A stretch of 64,000 nt of DNA from NCBI GenBank assembly GCA_017621815.1, contig JAGASK010000018.1:49755-113754 (forward strand), given 5' to 3'. Positions 23,854 to 33,009 of this stretch are shown one piece after another (positions within the stretch are counted from its first letter, which is position 1; every line of letters starts with the position of its first letter). The position numbers and the translations under genes are program-made. Source of the stretch: Lachnospiraceae bacterium. GTDB lineage: Bacteria; Bacillota; Clostridia; Lachnospirales; Lachnospiraceae. The notes beneath the pieces were generated by a model. The model was not told where the DNA came from. It made no database searches and was given only the letters and a program-made list of their open reading frames with translations.

Positions 23854-25836
23854 TTAAACCTCTATATTATCCCTTCCCTTATGTATAATTACTTCAATGA
23901 TATCATCCAACACGTCGCTCAGATTTTTCACCGCCTTTTGATGCGTATTGCCTCTGCGCGGCAGCTTATCAAGTTTTCCCTTCAACTCCTTCAGCTGCTT
24001 CACATCATCAGAATAAAATTCATAAAGATTATCAAAATGATAAATTATTTTAAATCCCGCGGCAATATGGTATATACCTTCAATGCTTCCTGTCTGAATA
24101 ACCTTAATAAGAGAATTCATATCAATATAAAACATAAAAGACTTCTCTCGAATAAATTTATCATAGTTACTTTTACAATAATTCAAAAAGTCATCTCCAT
24201 TTGCGGCATTTAATATCTGACCTATTTCCTGCTTATCTATTCTCCTGTTTTTCTTTGAAATTAATGCGTATATGGAATCATAATATTTATGAAACAAACG
24301 AAAAGAATCCTGAGTCGGAAAGCTTTGGTGAAAATTCTCCACAGCAATCCTGCCTTCCATATGATTTATTTTACCTTTCAACATATCAGAAACTTCTGAT
24401 AGAAAATCATTTTCCAAATACCCTTCCTGCTTCAGCACCACTAATACTGCAATAATATTTTGATAGCTCTGGGGCGTGTACTCATCATTATTGATTTCTT
24501 CTTTTAATACAGGCAGACTTTGCTCTATTTCCTCATCCTCCAGATAATACCACAGATTCAGTTTTCTAAGGGCACTGCCTTTTGCTTTTTCCTTCCCTGC
24601 TTCCTCCTCATCAGCTTTATCCCCTACTATGAATTTAGCCGCCTGACAAATACGCATTTCATCAAATACAGAGTCCCTGAACAAATCATCCACAAATCTG
24701 TATCCCTGGGTATGAAATAAAATGCCGTCATCAAGCTCTATGCTTCCGATTTCCGTATCTTCTTCCCACTCAGTTAAGTTTTTATTTTTACCAACAGCAC
24801 AGGCCACTCTGATGGAATAGACCATAAACCTCTCAAAAACAGAAGTAAAATATTTATCATTTCCAAAATTTTTACTAATCACCCTGTATATTCTTTCAAA
24901 GCCGTTTAGCCATATTTTCATGATGCGGATATTATTATTTTCGCATAAGTTCATATATTCCAGTATTTTTTCTTTCCTCTGCCGCAGCATATCAGCAAGT
25001 TTTTCATTATTTACCGCATCCTCAATTATCGTGTCGAACTCTGCATTCAAATCAGGTGTATATTTCAGGGTCAAACCAATCACTTTTTCTTTTATATCCT
25101 TATAAATATAATTTTCGGAATATATTTTCTCATTAATTTTTTTCAGTTCTGCCACTGTTAATTCATCAGTGCCGCCGTCCTTATTTTCTTTATTCTGCCC
25201 CTTGCTTTGCTTTTTCTCCTGGCTCTCCTTTACTTTCAATTTTCTTCCCATGAGTAAGGTGATATATTTTTCTTCCACCTTCGTATTGGCATACATTTTA
25301 CCTATATTCACTTCATCCGCTAAAATAATCACCTTGCAATTACAATGCTCCACCAGATTATTTATCATTCCGAACAGCTCATTGACCGGAATACTGCATC
25401 GTTCAAGGTCATCCAGACAAATAACCATGTTTTTAAATTCAATACTGCCTATTGCTTCCTCTATTCCCTTATCGAAATCTACTGACAATCCACTAACGGA
25501 AAAGGAAAACATTTTGCTGATAATGCCTGCAGCTTTGCTTACCTGCTTATATATTTTCTCTTTATTTTCATTTCCGTTTAATTTTACCTTCAGAAGATAA
25601 TTCGTTACTATTTCTTTTGATAACTGCTCTGTTGATGAAATGCCATAAAGGGAAATATAAACATTGGCTTTCCTGTCACTGCTTCCGTTTTCCATACGGG
25701 CAATTTCTTCTTTCAGGCTGTGCTCATACAAATAGGTTTTTCCGACTCCCCAGCCCCCGTTAATGAGCACTGCATATTGGGCCTTATCGTCATTTATGTA
25801 ATTTCTGATTGCTTGTACTATTTCTTCTTTTTGCAT
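23854..25836 (-). CDS. KAP-type P-loop NTPase
   Basis: A 660-residue STAND-like ATPase. The P-loop is NGGWGVGKTYLYEHSL (~27), and Walker B is MVICLDDLERC (~138), followed by the sensor-like KVIILADEVNIGKMY (~168). The rest is a long helical region. KAP NTPases often have membrane helices inserted between P-loop and Walker B; none is obvious here (the segment MFSFSVSGLSVDF is too short), so it may be soluble. KAP ATPases recur in phage-defence islands and membrane-associated complexes. AGGAG precedes the start. It seems monocistronic, and a defence role is inferred from the neighbourhood. Confidence 0.85.
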   Translation of the reverse strand: MQKEEIVQAIRNYINDDKAQYAVLINGGWGVGKTYLYEHSLKEEIARMENGSSDRKANVYISLYGISSTEQLSKEIVTNYLLKVKLNGNENKEKIYKQVSKAAGIISKMFSFSVSGLSVDFDKGIEEAIGSIEFKNMVICLDDLERCSIPVNELFGMINNLVEHCNCKVIILADEVNIGKMYANTKVEEKYITLLMGRKLKVKESQEKKQSKGQNKENKDGGTDELTVAELKKINEKIYSENYIYKDIKEKVIGLTLKYTPDLNAEFDTIIEDAVNNEKLADMLRQRKEKILEYMNLCENNNIRIMKIWLNGFERIYRVISKNFGNDKYFTSVFERFMVYSIRVACAVGKNKNLTEWEEDTEIGSIELDDGILFHTQGYRFVDDLFRDSVFDEMRICQAAKFIVGDKADEEEAGKEKAKGSALRKLNLWYYLEDEEIEQSLPVLKEEINNDEYTPQSYQNIIAVLVVLKQEGYLENDFLSEVSDMLKGKINHMEGRIAVENFHQSFPTQDSFRLFHKYYDSIYALISKKNRRIDKQEIGQILNAANGDDFLNYCKSNYDKFIREKSFMFYIDMNSLIKVIQTGSIEGIYHIAAGFKIIYHFDNLYEFYSDDVKQLKELKGKLDKLPRRGNTHQKAVKNLSDVLDDIIEVIIHKGRDNIEV

Positions 25837-26170
25837 ATTAGTGCGCTCCTAAATTGCAGATTTACTTTTCTTTATTATAAATCAATCTTACAGCATTTAA
25901 ACTACCATATTCCTAAGACTTCTTTATTTTAGATGACAGCAGCTTCTTTGTAGCATCAAGCTTTTTGCTGAATCCTTTTTTATTATACCATTTTGACAAA
26001 GAATAGTAATTTACTTTGCTTATCCTATTCTCCATATATATTCATTTAATCAAGACTATTTTATTTAACATAGATAAGAACTTAAGGCAAATATTTGTTA
26101 AAGAAGTCTTTCATAATTTGGTAACGACTATATATGATACCATTGATAATATTCACCTTCATTACTCAAA
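25837..26170. other. AT-rich intergenic stretch
   Basis: About 335 bases between the KAP NTPase start and the next gene. It presumably holds the NTPase promoter on the minus strand. I see no open frame with a binding site, no strong hairpin and no repeat. Confidence 0.5.
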
Positions 26171-26698
26171 TTAATAAAACTTCATTTCATAGTACCACCA
26201 ATTATCTTTAATCTGCTCTGTATGATACTGATAACACATTCCGAAATAACTAATTTTTTCTCCTTCTTTATACGGAAATAACCCCCAATATCTCGTTGGT
26301 TCATTAAGTTCTGTATAGTAAAATCCATATTCCACATTCGATGGCATTAACCGCTTATTCTTGTCAGTCATAAAGAAAATATATGTACCCTTATTGTTAA
26401 TCATGTTATCCCTATTTACGCTAATAAAGATTTCCTGCAAATTACACTTATTAAATAACACTTTTAGATATTCAATATCTTCCACATCACTTATCTGTAG
26501 CGTAGTATGCACTTCATCTTCATTACTTTCCAGATTATCTACCAACATATTTAAATTATTCTCATTTTCCATAACTAAATTAGTTATTACTTCGGTCATG
26601 AAAAAAGAACAGATTTTTCCTTTTATCAACCATAAAGTGATAATTACTATCATAACAATTATCATGCATATAATACTGTTACGCTTTTTTAACATCAT
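26171..26698 (-). CDS. Hypothetical membrane-anchored protein, 175 aa
   Basis: One N-terminal membrane helix (SIICMIIVMIVIITLWLIKG, ~8-27) is followed by an extracytoplasmic domain with a Tyr/Trp-rich end (EPTRYWGLFPYKEGEKISYF, NWWYYEMKFY). I do not recognise the family. The low-GC composition matches the surrounding island. It is separated by 61 bases from the DUF5071 gene on the same strand and may follow it in a transcript. Confidence 0.65.
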   Translation of the reverse strand: MMLKKRNSIICMIIVMIVIITLWLIKGKICSFFMTEVITNLVMENENNLNMLVDNLESNEDEVHTTLQISDVEDIEYLKVLFNKCNLQEIFISVNRDNMINNKGTYIFFMTDKNKRLMPSNVEYGFYYTELNEPTRYWGLFPYKEGEKISYFGMCYQYHTEQIKDNWWYYEMKFY

Positions 26699-26759
26699 TC
26701 TTCACACCGCCTGATGAACCATTACATATATGCGCAATAAAGCTGCTTACCCTATTTTC

Positions 26760-27158
26760 CTACCACCCATTTTCCTGCAGAAATTCCTTAGCTGCAATAT
26801 TTGTTTCTTCCAACAGTTCCCCTTGTGTAGGCTTTTCAATAATGCGCTCCAGACACGATTTAATCATAACCAGATACTGTCTATCCAGCTTCAGCAAAAG
26901 ATCCCAAATAATAAAATTCTTCCAATCGCATTCAAATTGTTCCGGCTGTAATGCTTTTATGATACAGGGAACTAATAACTGTTGATGCTTAGAAAGTAAT
27001 TTGGGCATCTCCTTTGCAACTGGCCAATTCATATCTTTCATCCATTCCAGAAGAAACGGCAGCACAGGTTCTATTTCTTCATCCGAAAGCATATGAAGTT
27101 CTTCTATTCCGCTAAAATCAAATTTATCTTTAGGAACTAATTCTTCTACCCGTTTCAT
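26760..27158 (-). CDS. DUF5071 family protein
   Basis: A 132-residue soluble helical protein. VPKDKFDFSGIEELHMLSDE, PVLPFLLEWMKDMNWPVA and CDWKNFIIWDLLLKLD follow the pattern I know as DUF5071, a HEAT-like domain often found near toxin-immunity genes. I moved the start two codons in from 27164 to the ATG at 27156-27158, since GAGGAAGG would touch the earlier codon. No partner toxin is seen beside it, so its role is open. Confidence 0.75.
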   Translation of the reverse strand: MKRVEELVPKDKFDFSGIEELHMLSDEEIEPVLPFLLEWMKDMNWPVAKEMPKLLSKHQQLLVPCIIKALQPEQFECDWKNFIIWDLLLKLDRQYLVMIKSCLERIIEKPTQGELLEETNIAAKEFLQENGW

Positions 27159-27231
27159 ATACATCCTTCCTCAGAATTCTCCTTATTTTAGTCACTACTT
27201 ACTTCATAATAAGGATAAAAATTACCCGAAC

Positions 27232-28722
27232 CTATATTTCTCCATTTTTTGCCTGCTCGAGGATTTTTTGAATACGAACTTTTGTTTTTGTCTTTATCTC
27301 TGCAGAATCAACAATTGTATCATAAGATAAATGACTAACATCAAAAGGAACGTCGCTGCATTTTTCCGATTTTTGAAAATAAAAAACCATCCGATTTGTA
27401 TCAACATGCTTTAAAGCATATCCAACTTCAATCATCACATTGTGGCGTGCACCTGACAGATCTGCAATAAAAATATCACATTCATGAATATCACGATACA
27501 TAACTTCACGAATATCAAAAGTACCTGTATCACGAGTCCCTAAATCTGTAAGTTCTAAATTCAGTTCTTCAGCAATTTCTTTCATGGCTTTTACACGGCA
27601 GTCAGCTCTATCCGTTTCAGTTTGTCCGTCACGTTCAGCAGAAGGATACCACCTTGCAAGAAATACCTTTTTAGGAACATGTTCAAAAATTTCATCATAA
27701 AGCCGAATAACATCTTCAATATGAAGTCTTTCCACATTGCCAATATTATTCTTCTTTATCCAGGACAGAAATCCCCTGTATTTGAATGAATCTGTCAACC
27801 TGTAATATGCCAATGCCCCAATAACTGCGATATTAGTAGTGGTTGCCGCTATTTTTGAACCAGCCAGTGCGCTCTCAACATCGGTTAACTTGGAACGGAT
27901 AATGTCTACGGAACACTCTTCCGGTTCTACAATATGATTTTTCAACAAAAAATTATATAATTCCACAAAAAATGAACACTTTGCACTTGTCACGTATGTT
28001 CTTATATTAGGAAAATAAGTCAAATCAACATCCTGTATTGTTTTGCGTGCCAAATAATATTTCCATCCGAATGAAGGATCATTTTTTAATTTGTCATCTG
28101 AAAAAACATCAGGGCTGCCAAGAATTACTTTTAAGTTTTCTTCCAGATTCAGCGGAATTTGCTTTGCGTTTATATTATGAAATATTGCTCTCGAATACTG
28201 ATCATTTTCTTTAGGATAACGGAAGAGCAAAAGACAATAAGGCACTACAAAATCATCCGTAATTTCATCCGCAGCACTCAGTCTGTGATTTCCATCAATG
28301 CGGGTTAATTTCCGCATTGTTTCATCAAATTTGATATGCGCTATATTAATCTTCTCTATACGAGGCATTGGATTATATTGATTCACCACATTCTTTGTTA
28401 TATTTTGTGAAATACTGAATTGAATATCACCTATGCATTTATTCCATGTTTGCCCGGATTGTAAGCTGGCATGAAAAAGTTCAACCTCATCAAAATGCTC
28501 CATTCCATCTGTCAGGTTCAATGATAAAATGACCTCAGGAAAAAAGCGATATTCTCCATTACACAAGAAGCTTGCCATTTCGCCTTTATGCTTTTCAATC
28601 AATTCCCTTTGTACCTCCGGATTCGGCTCCGAAACAGCGCTTAAAAGTTTAAATGATGTAAATCCCCGAAGACAGAGAAAGCCTCCCATTGAATATTCTA
28701 ATATCCCACTTAGCTTAATCAT
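27232..28722 (-). CDS. DGQHR/DndB-like domain fused to a TIR/NDT-like domain
   Basis: A 496-residue protein in a restriction-modification operon. The N-terminal half resembles DndB/DGQHR proteins, with the hallmark motif as RIDGNHRLSAADEI (~143) followed by VPYCLLLF and FHNINAKQIPLN. The C-terminal ~140 residues (KKVFLARWYPSA, TDRADCRVKAMKEIAEEL, then IHECDIFIADLSGARHNVMI and EVGYALKH) look like a nucleotide-binding domain of the deoxyribosyltransferase/TIR-like kind, common as effectors in anti-phage systems. It begins 3 bases after the specificity gene, with GGGGGAA upstream. I infer DNA-modification sensing joined to a nucleotide-acting effector. Confidence 0.75.
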   Translation of the reverse strand: MIKLSGILEYSMGGFLCLRGFTSFKLLSAVSEPNPEVQRELIEKHKGEMASFLCNGEYRFFPEVILSLNLTDGMEHFDEVELFHASLQSGQTWNKCIGDIQFSISQNITKNVVNQYNPMPRIEKINIAHIKFDETMRKLTRIDGNHRLSAADEITDDFVVPYCLLLFRYPKENDQYSRAIFHNINAKQIPLNLEENLKVILGSPDVFSDDKLKNDPSFGWKYYLARKTIQDVDLTYFPNIRTYVTSAKCSFFVELYNFLLKNHIVEPEECSVDIIRSKLTDVESALAGSKIAATTTNIAVIGALAYYRLTDSFKYRGFLSWIKKNNIGNVERLHIEDVIRLYDEIFEHVPKKVFLARWYPSAERDGQTETDRADCRVKAMKEIAEELNLELTDLGTRDTGTFDIREVMYRDIHECDIFIADLSGARHNVMIEVGYALKHVDTNRMVFYFQKSEKCSDVPFDVSHLSYDTIVDSAEIKTKTKVRIQKILEQAKNGEI

Positions 28723-28725
28723 AAG

Positions 28726-30114
28726 TTATTCCCCCAGCAGTTCCCTCTCGAATTGTTCTTTTGCAGCTTTCCATTTTTCCTCTGCCTGCATCCTCATTTT
28801 CTTTACCTGCTCACGCAGTTTCGCTGCTTCTGATGCAATTTGATCCTGTTTTTCCCGGACATCCGGAAACGGAAGCTTCAGCATATCTTCTCTGTTCAGA
28901 CGGTACCGGCTCGGTGTTGAGCCTCGTGCCTGCGAGTACATTAAATCACGATAGTAAACCGTCTTTAATACTGCCATCACCGCTTCAGGATGATATCCGT
29001 CTTTGCAGCGCAGAACCAGAAATTCCGAAGAAGCAATAGTAATTCTTTTTACAGAACGGACCATCACAATTTTCTGATTCAAAATAGTCGGGCCAAGACG
29101 TGCTACCAGAATATCGTTTTCATACACCCTGAAAAATGAACCCTCAATTTCATTCGCTGGCTGTGTTCTTACCTCTTCGATATCCAACGGCTGATTTGTT
29201 AAATCATCAATACGAATCCAGTCAACAATCTGCTTTTCAAACTGTGAAGCATTTACTTTTTCACTGACAATCTCACAACAATCCGATATCGTACTATTAT
29301 GTACCAAATTGCCCTTGGAAGCATATCTTTTTGTATCAATCACTCCGTCAAGATTCTTCAGTCTAACCGCAAAGCAGAGTTTCTCAGTACTGCTGCTTTG
29401 AAATTGATATTCCCTGTAAACACGAGCTTCAAAATCAGACAATAATTCCTCTGCCTGCCGTTTCTCTTCACAGCAGTCTTCTCCGGCTTTCACCAGTTTG
29501 GATACTATCCGGTTCTGTGTATCTTTATCAGGAACAATGACACGCAATGCTTTGATATAACCTAAATTGAGGTCATCCTGAACAGCCTTTGTTCCATGCC
29601 GTTTAAACTGCTTATAAGTAATTTGAGAATTCAAATACCACATTATATATTCTGACAGTGATGAATCTTCCAAACGCACGCGGCAGAGGGCAGCATTCAT
29701 GTTTGCCTTGGGAATGCTGTCCGGAAGAATGGCGGCACGTCCAAATGTGCCCCGCATAGTCAGCAAAATATCTCCCGGTAATGCTTCAGATGTGGCAAGC
29801 TGCATGTGCTTCTCCTCTGTAATATATACGACATTACTTAAATCAATCTGTCCGGCCAGAACATTCACCCCCCGAAGCATTGGGATGCCGGACTCCACAT
29901 ATTCAGATTTATTAATAAGCCAGCCGCCAGGACCGTCCTTTACACCGCACTTTTCAAGTATCAAATGTTCCAAAGGTAAAACATCATATTTGCATTCATC
30001 TAACTTCTGATCCAATAATCTGAATTCCGGCTGCCAGTAAAAAACATCAAAACGTACACTCACTTTCCCCCGCTTAACAGCGAAAACACACAGTTCATCT
30101 GCTACGGGGGGCAA
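28726..30114 (-). CDS. Type I/IIB-like specificity subunit (HsdS-like)
   Basis: A 462-residue protein with two target-recognition halves, as in HsdS. Half one includes GILLTMRGTFGRAAILPD-like text (~115) and ends in a helical spacer. Half two contains ARLGPTILNQKIVMV, SQARGSTPSRYRLNREDMLK and a final long coiled coil (EAAKLREQVKKMRMQAEEKW). It would choose the DNA sequence for the upstream methylase-nuclease. The start is uncertain: TTG 30112-30114 lies inside the upstream gene, and a GTG about 17 codons later follows a GGGGG run. The overlap contains slippery runs (see 30102-30123). Confidence 0.85.
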   Translation of the reverse strand: MPPVADELCVFAVKRGKVSVRFDVFYWQPEFRLLDQKLDECKYDVLPLEHLILEKCGVKDGPGGWLINKSEYVESGIPMLRGVNVLAGQIDLSNVVYITEEKHMQLATSEALPGDILLTMRGTFGRAAILPDSIPKANMNAALCRVRLEDSSLSEYIMWYLNSQITYKQFKRHGTKAVQDDLNLGYIKALRVIVPDKDTQNRIVSKLVKAGEDCCEEKRQAEELLSDFEARVYREYQFQSSSTEKLCFAVRLKNLDGVIDTKRYASKGNLVHNSTISDCCEIVSEKVNASQFEKQIVDWIRIDDLTNQPLDIEEVRTQPANEIEGSFFRVYENDILVARLGPTILNQKIVMVRSVKRITIASSEFLVLRCKDGYHPEAVMAVLKTVYYRDLMYSQARGSTPSRYRLNREDMLKLPFPDVREKQDQIASEAAKLREQVKKMRMQAEEKWKAAKEQFERELLGE

Positions 30115-30123
30115 ATAAAAAAA
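30102..30123 (-). promoter_or_regulatory. Slippery runs at the methylase/specificity junction
   Basis: On the minus strand the methylase gene ends CCT TTT TTT ATT TGC, then CCC CCG TAG. T7 (30117-30123) is in the X-XXY-YYZ phase for -1 slippage, and C6 (30106-30111) is a second homopolymer. A -1 shift at either run enters exactly the frame of the specificity gene, which is open across this point. Confidence 0.45.
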
Positions 30124-31940
30124 GGCGACGCATCTTTTTGAAATTCTTCATATTTCTTTACAATTTCATCAAGTTGAGAGGCTGTTTTTCTGCCAGTGGC
30201 ATCATATCCGATGAGTTCCGGAGCCGCCATAAAAATTGCTTCATTATCATCTGCAATTTCATTCTCCCCTCTTTTCCTGACAAAGATAATAGAAGCTTTA
30301 ACCCCCGCTCCAAAGTGGGCAAAAGCACACTGCGGCAGACTCACAACCGCAAGCAGTTGAAATCTTTCAAGAATGAAATCGCGGACATATTGGGAAGAGC
30401 TGTTAGTAAGCACCCCATCCGGCAGCACTATCGCCGCTTTACCTGTTCCCGGCTTCAAAAATTCCCAAATACGTTCCACGAATAAAATCTCAGAACTTTG
30501 ACGGGGACGATCCTTTACTTTCCCCTTGGAATCCTTATTTCTGCCAAGCTCATAGCCGGATAAATAAGGCTTTTCCGCTTTATTAATGGTCGATCCGAAA
30601 GGAGGGTTGGTCAGAATCAGATCAAATTTATTCTTAACAAATCCTCTGTTGTGATTGTGCATTTTGTCAATGCTGTCAAGCGCATCAAAGCTGATAACAT
30701 TGGTATGCCCATCATCATGCACTATCATATTCATCTTAGCTACACGGGCAATCTCATCATTAATTTCTATCCCGTAAAGATGTCTGGCTGCAAAATCATG
30801 CCAATAATTGAAGTAATCCACCGTCCCCTTCTCGTAATATTCTCCTGCCTGTGCCCTCATATAATCGAGAGCATGAAGCAAAAAGCCGCCTGAGCCGCAA
30901 GCGGGATCAAGCACATCCCAATCATGTTGTGGCTTCATCATATTTACGGCAAATTCAATAATCGGCCGCGGTGTAAAATACTGACCGAAATCCCCTTTGA
31001 AAAAGCCATCCATAAACTGCTCAAAGGCAACCCCTTTGACATCCAAATCAGTTTTATTAAGATTCATCGCTTCCAAATGAGAAACAACAGTGCGAAGCAC
31101 ACGATCATCCACTTTGATAGATTCCGTAAACACTTCCGGATCCTTTGCCTTCTGCTCATTATACAGCGCATTAATACGTTCAGAAAGTTTTGAGGAAGGT
31201 TCATGGGTTTTAATCTGAAATTGATAAGGCTCACCCTTTTTACGGGGTTTTTGTTCATCACTTATCTTAACAAAAATAAGTTTACAGAGTTCCCCAAACG
31301 CAGCAGGCGGCGAAAGACGTCCGCCTCCCCAAAGAGTTTGATGGCACTTTTTAATCGCAGTAATCAACTCTTCACGTTCAACCGGCATAATATCCGAAAC
31401 CGTCTCCCCCTTTTCATTGACTCCGCCTTTATAAAACCGAAATTCCTGAGGCTTGCCGTAGGCCTTTGGTAAATCTGCCAAAATATTTTTTTCACGTTCT
31501 AATGCACCGAATTTATCGGATACATCTAATACGCGGCGAGTACCGCCAGCAACAATCACAACATATTCCGCACGCAGCTTTACCCAGGTGGCATTGCCAA
31601 CTCCCTGTTCGATTGCCTGCGTAAATTCCGCATCAGTGACACCATCCTTCTTACATTCAACAACCGTATATGGACGTTTGCATTCATCATCACTGAATAT
31701 TACAATGTCCGCACGATCAGAAGGAAGACGATCAGGAATGACTACTTCCACTTTAATCCTGGTGGAAGGATATTCATACTTATAAATTAACTCCGCCCAA
31801 AACTCAGCACGAACCTTTTCTTCCGGATCATTATAATTTTCGCTGTGATTATCAGATGTCACATATGTAATTTTCTTCTTGGCTTCGGTTCCGGCAATAT
31901 AAGCATAGCCGTCATTTATTGCTCTTTCAAGATAACTCAT
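30102..31940 (-). CDS. N6-adenine DNA methylase with N-terminal PD-(D/E)xK nuclease domain
   Basis: A 612-residue restriction-modification protein. Residues ~1-165 look like the type I R-subunit N-terminal nuclease domain, with the catalytic pattern RADIVIFSDD and VVECKK (~75-98). The rest is an HsdM-type gamma-class methylase: helical N domain, DPACGSGGFLLHALDYMR (~345, S-adenosylmethionine site), LTNPPFGSTI (~445, catalytic NPPF) and GVLTNSSSQYVRDFI. No separate HsdR motor gene is present. Nuclease and methylase in one chain with a separate specificity subunit is the arrangement of BcgI-like type IIB enzymes, so this is my best functional guess. Confidence 0.88.
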   Translation of the reverse strand: MSYLERAINDGYAYIAGTEAKKKITYVTSDNHSENYNDPEEKVRAEFWAELIYKYEYPSTRIKVEVVIPDRLPSDRADIVIFSDDECKRPYTVVECKKDGVTDAEFTQAIEQGVGNATWVKLRAEYVVIVAGGTRRVLDVSDKFGALEREKNILADLPKAYGKPQEFRFYKGGVNEKGETVSDIMPVEREELITAIKKCHQTLWGGGRLSPPAAFGELCKLIFVKISDEQKPRKKGEPYQFQIKTHEPSSKLSERINALYNEQKAKDPEVFTESIKVDDRVLRTVVSHLEAMNLNKTDLDVKGVAFEQFMDGFFKGDFGQYFTPRPIIEFAVNMMKPQHDWDVLDPACGSGGFLLHALDYMRAQAGEYYEKGTVDYFNYWHDFAARHLYGIEINDEIARVAKMNMIVHDDGHTNVISFDALDSIDKMHNHNRGFVKNKFDLILTNPPFGSTINKAEKPYLSGYELGRNKDSKGKVKDRPRQSSEILFVERIWEFLKPGTGKAAIVLPDGVLTNSSSQYVRDFILERFQLLAVVSLPQCAFAHFGAGVKASIIFVRKRGENEIADDNEAIFMAAPELIGYDATGRKTASQLDEIVKKYEEFQKDASPFFICPP

Positions 31941-32098
31941 GATTGTACCCCGCCTATTCCCGCTTTGTGCGAATTATTAAATGTTGAATAATTTTCAAAC
32001 ACGATATTCACATTATACCAAAAGCAAGAGACTGATGGAAGTAAAAACAGTTGATTTCCGATTAAATTCAGACTAAACAAAACTTCTTTATCCTATAT

Positions 32099-32149
32099 AA
32101 CAAGAAGATATCCTAAAATCATTTCATCACTTTAGGATACCTTCTTGTT
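32099..32149. terminator. Strong hairpin between ImmA and methylase genes
   Basis: AACAAGAAG and ATCCTAAA pair with TTTAGGAT and CTTCTTGTT around a ~13-base loop. It follows the minus-strand peptidase gene and probably ends that operon. T-richness is greater on the plus-strand side. Confidence 0.75.
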
Positions 32150-32186
32150 TTGTTTCCACATCATCATAATTTAATGGTATTACTCA

Positions 32187-32987
32187 CTATTGATACAATA
32201 AATTTATTGTTTCTTCATCTAATTTATCCTTAACCATCTCATATAATCCCATAACTTCCTTACCATATAATCCACAATAATTTGCCCTCCTATTTTCATC
32301 TGCAATATGTATATCATACATAAGATAAGCAACATGACGTATCTGCTGATAAGCACAGGCTACATAATAATACGGCACTGCTGCTACAGATCCCAAATAA
32401 TTTAACCATTCTTCTGTATTTATTGGTATACTTCCTTTAATCTTAGCATCATCAATATATTTTTTAAAAGTTTCTAAAAACTTATCAAATGGTATTAATA
32501 AAAATATAGCAAAAGCATCTGCCAGTAATTCTCCAGCAAGTTTGGGTAACATAGGCATTATGCAGTAATCATCCGTATAACGTGTTCTCTCAGAATTCAA
32601 AATGTAATGACACAATTCATGGGCCAAAGCATAATTTGTCACTGCCGGAGACATATTTTCTTCAACATATATTGATGTTTTACTTTTTCCCGAAGTATAA
32701 TCTGGTCTGATTGATATTTTCCCAATAATCCGATTTACCTTTTGAGGATCACCGTCTCCCATAAACTCATTTAAATTTGTTTTTAATACCTCGATATTCA
32801 ATTTTTTATAAATGTTTTTTATTTCTATCGGAAATTGATATTCATTCTGCTCCGATACCTCCTTTAATAACTTCATAACCGCATAGTATATCTTGGCATA
32901 ATTCACATACAGCCCTTCATCTTTTAAAGCCTCATTCAATATTGTTGCTACATCCATTAATAAACTTCCTATTCTACTCTCTTCCAT
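32187..32987 (-). CDS. ImmA/IrrE-type metallopeptidase
   Basis: A 266-residue soluble zinc peptidase. The zinc motif is ALAHELCHYILNSERT (HExxH as HELCH, ~126), and a downstream Glu/Asp-bearing helix (LAGELLADAFAIFLLIPFDK) completes the site, as in ImmA/IrrE. Such enzymes usually cleave a paired repressor to turn on stress or mobile-element genes. Here no XRE repressor is adjacent; instead the gene follows the HD-Hsp90-type ATPase gene by 22 bases. I infer that the ATPase or a host protein is its partner or target. AAAAGG precedes the start. Confidence 0.88.
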   Translation of the reverse strand: MEESRIGSLLMDVATILNEALKDEGLYVNYAKIYYAVMKLLKEVSEQNEYQFPIEIKNIYKKLNIEVLKTNLNEFMGDGDPQKVNRIIGKISIRPDYTSGKSKTSIYVEENMSPAVTNYALAHELCHYILNSERTRYTDDYCIMPMLPKLAGELLADAFAIFLLIPFDKFLETFKKYIDDAKIKGSIPINTEEWLNYLGSVAAVPYYYVACAYQQIRHVAYLMYDIHIADENRRANYCGLYGKEVMGLYEMVKDKLDEETINLLYQ

Positions 32988-33009
32988 ATTTTCACCTTTT
33001 GTAAATTAA

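Noticed and set aside
30102-31940. A classical type I system with a separate HsdR
   Set aside because: No DEAD-box translocase follows; the nuclease-like domain is fused to the methylase. The helicases at 39849-45762 lack a restriction nuclease domain and form their own operon.
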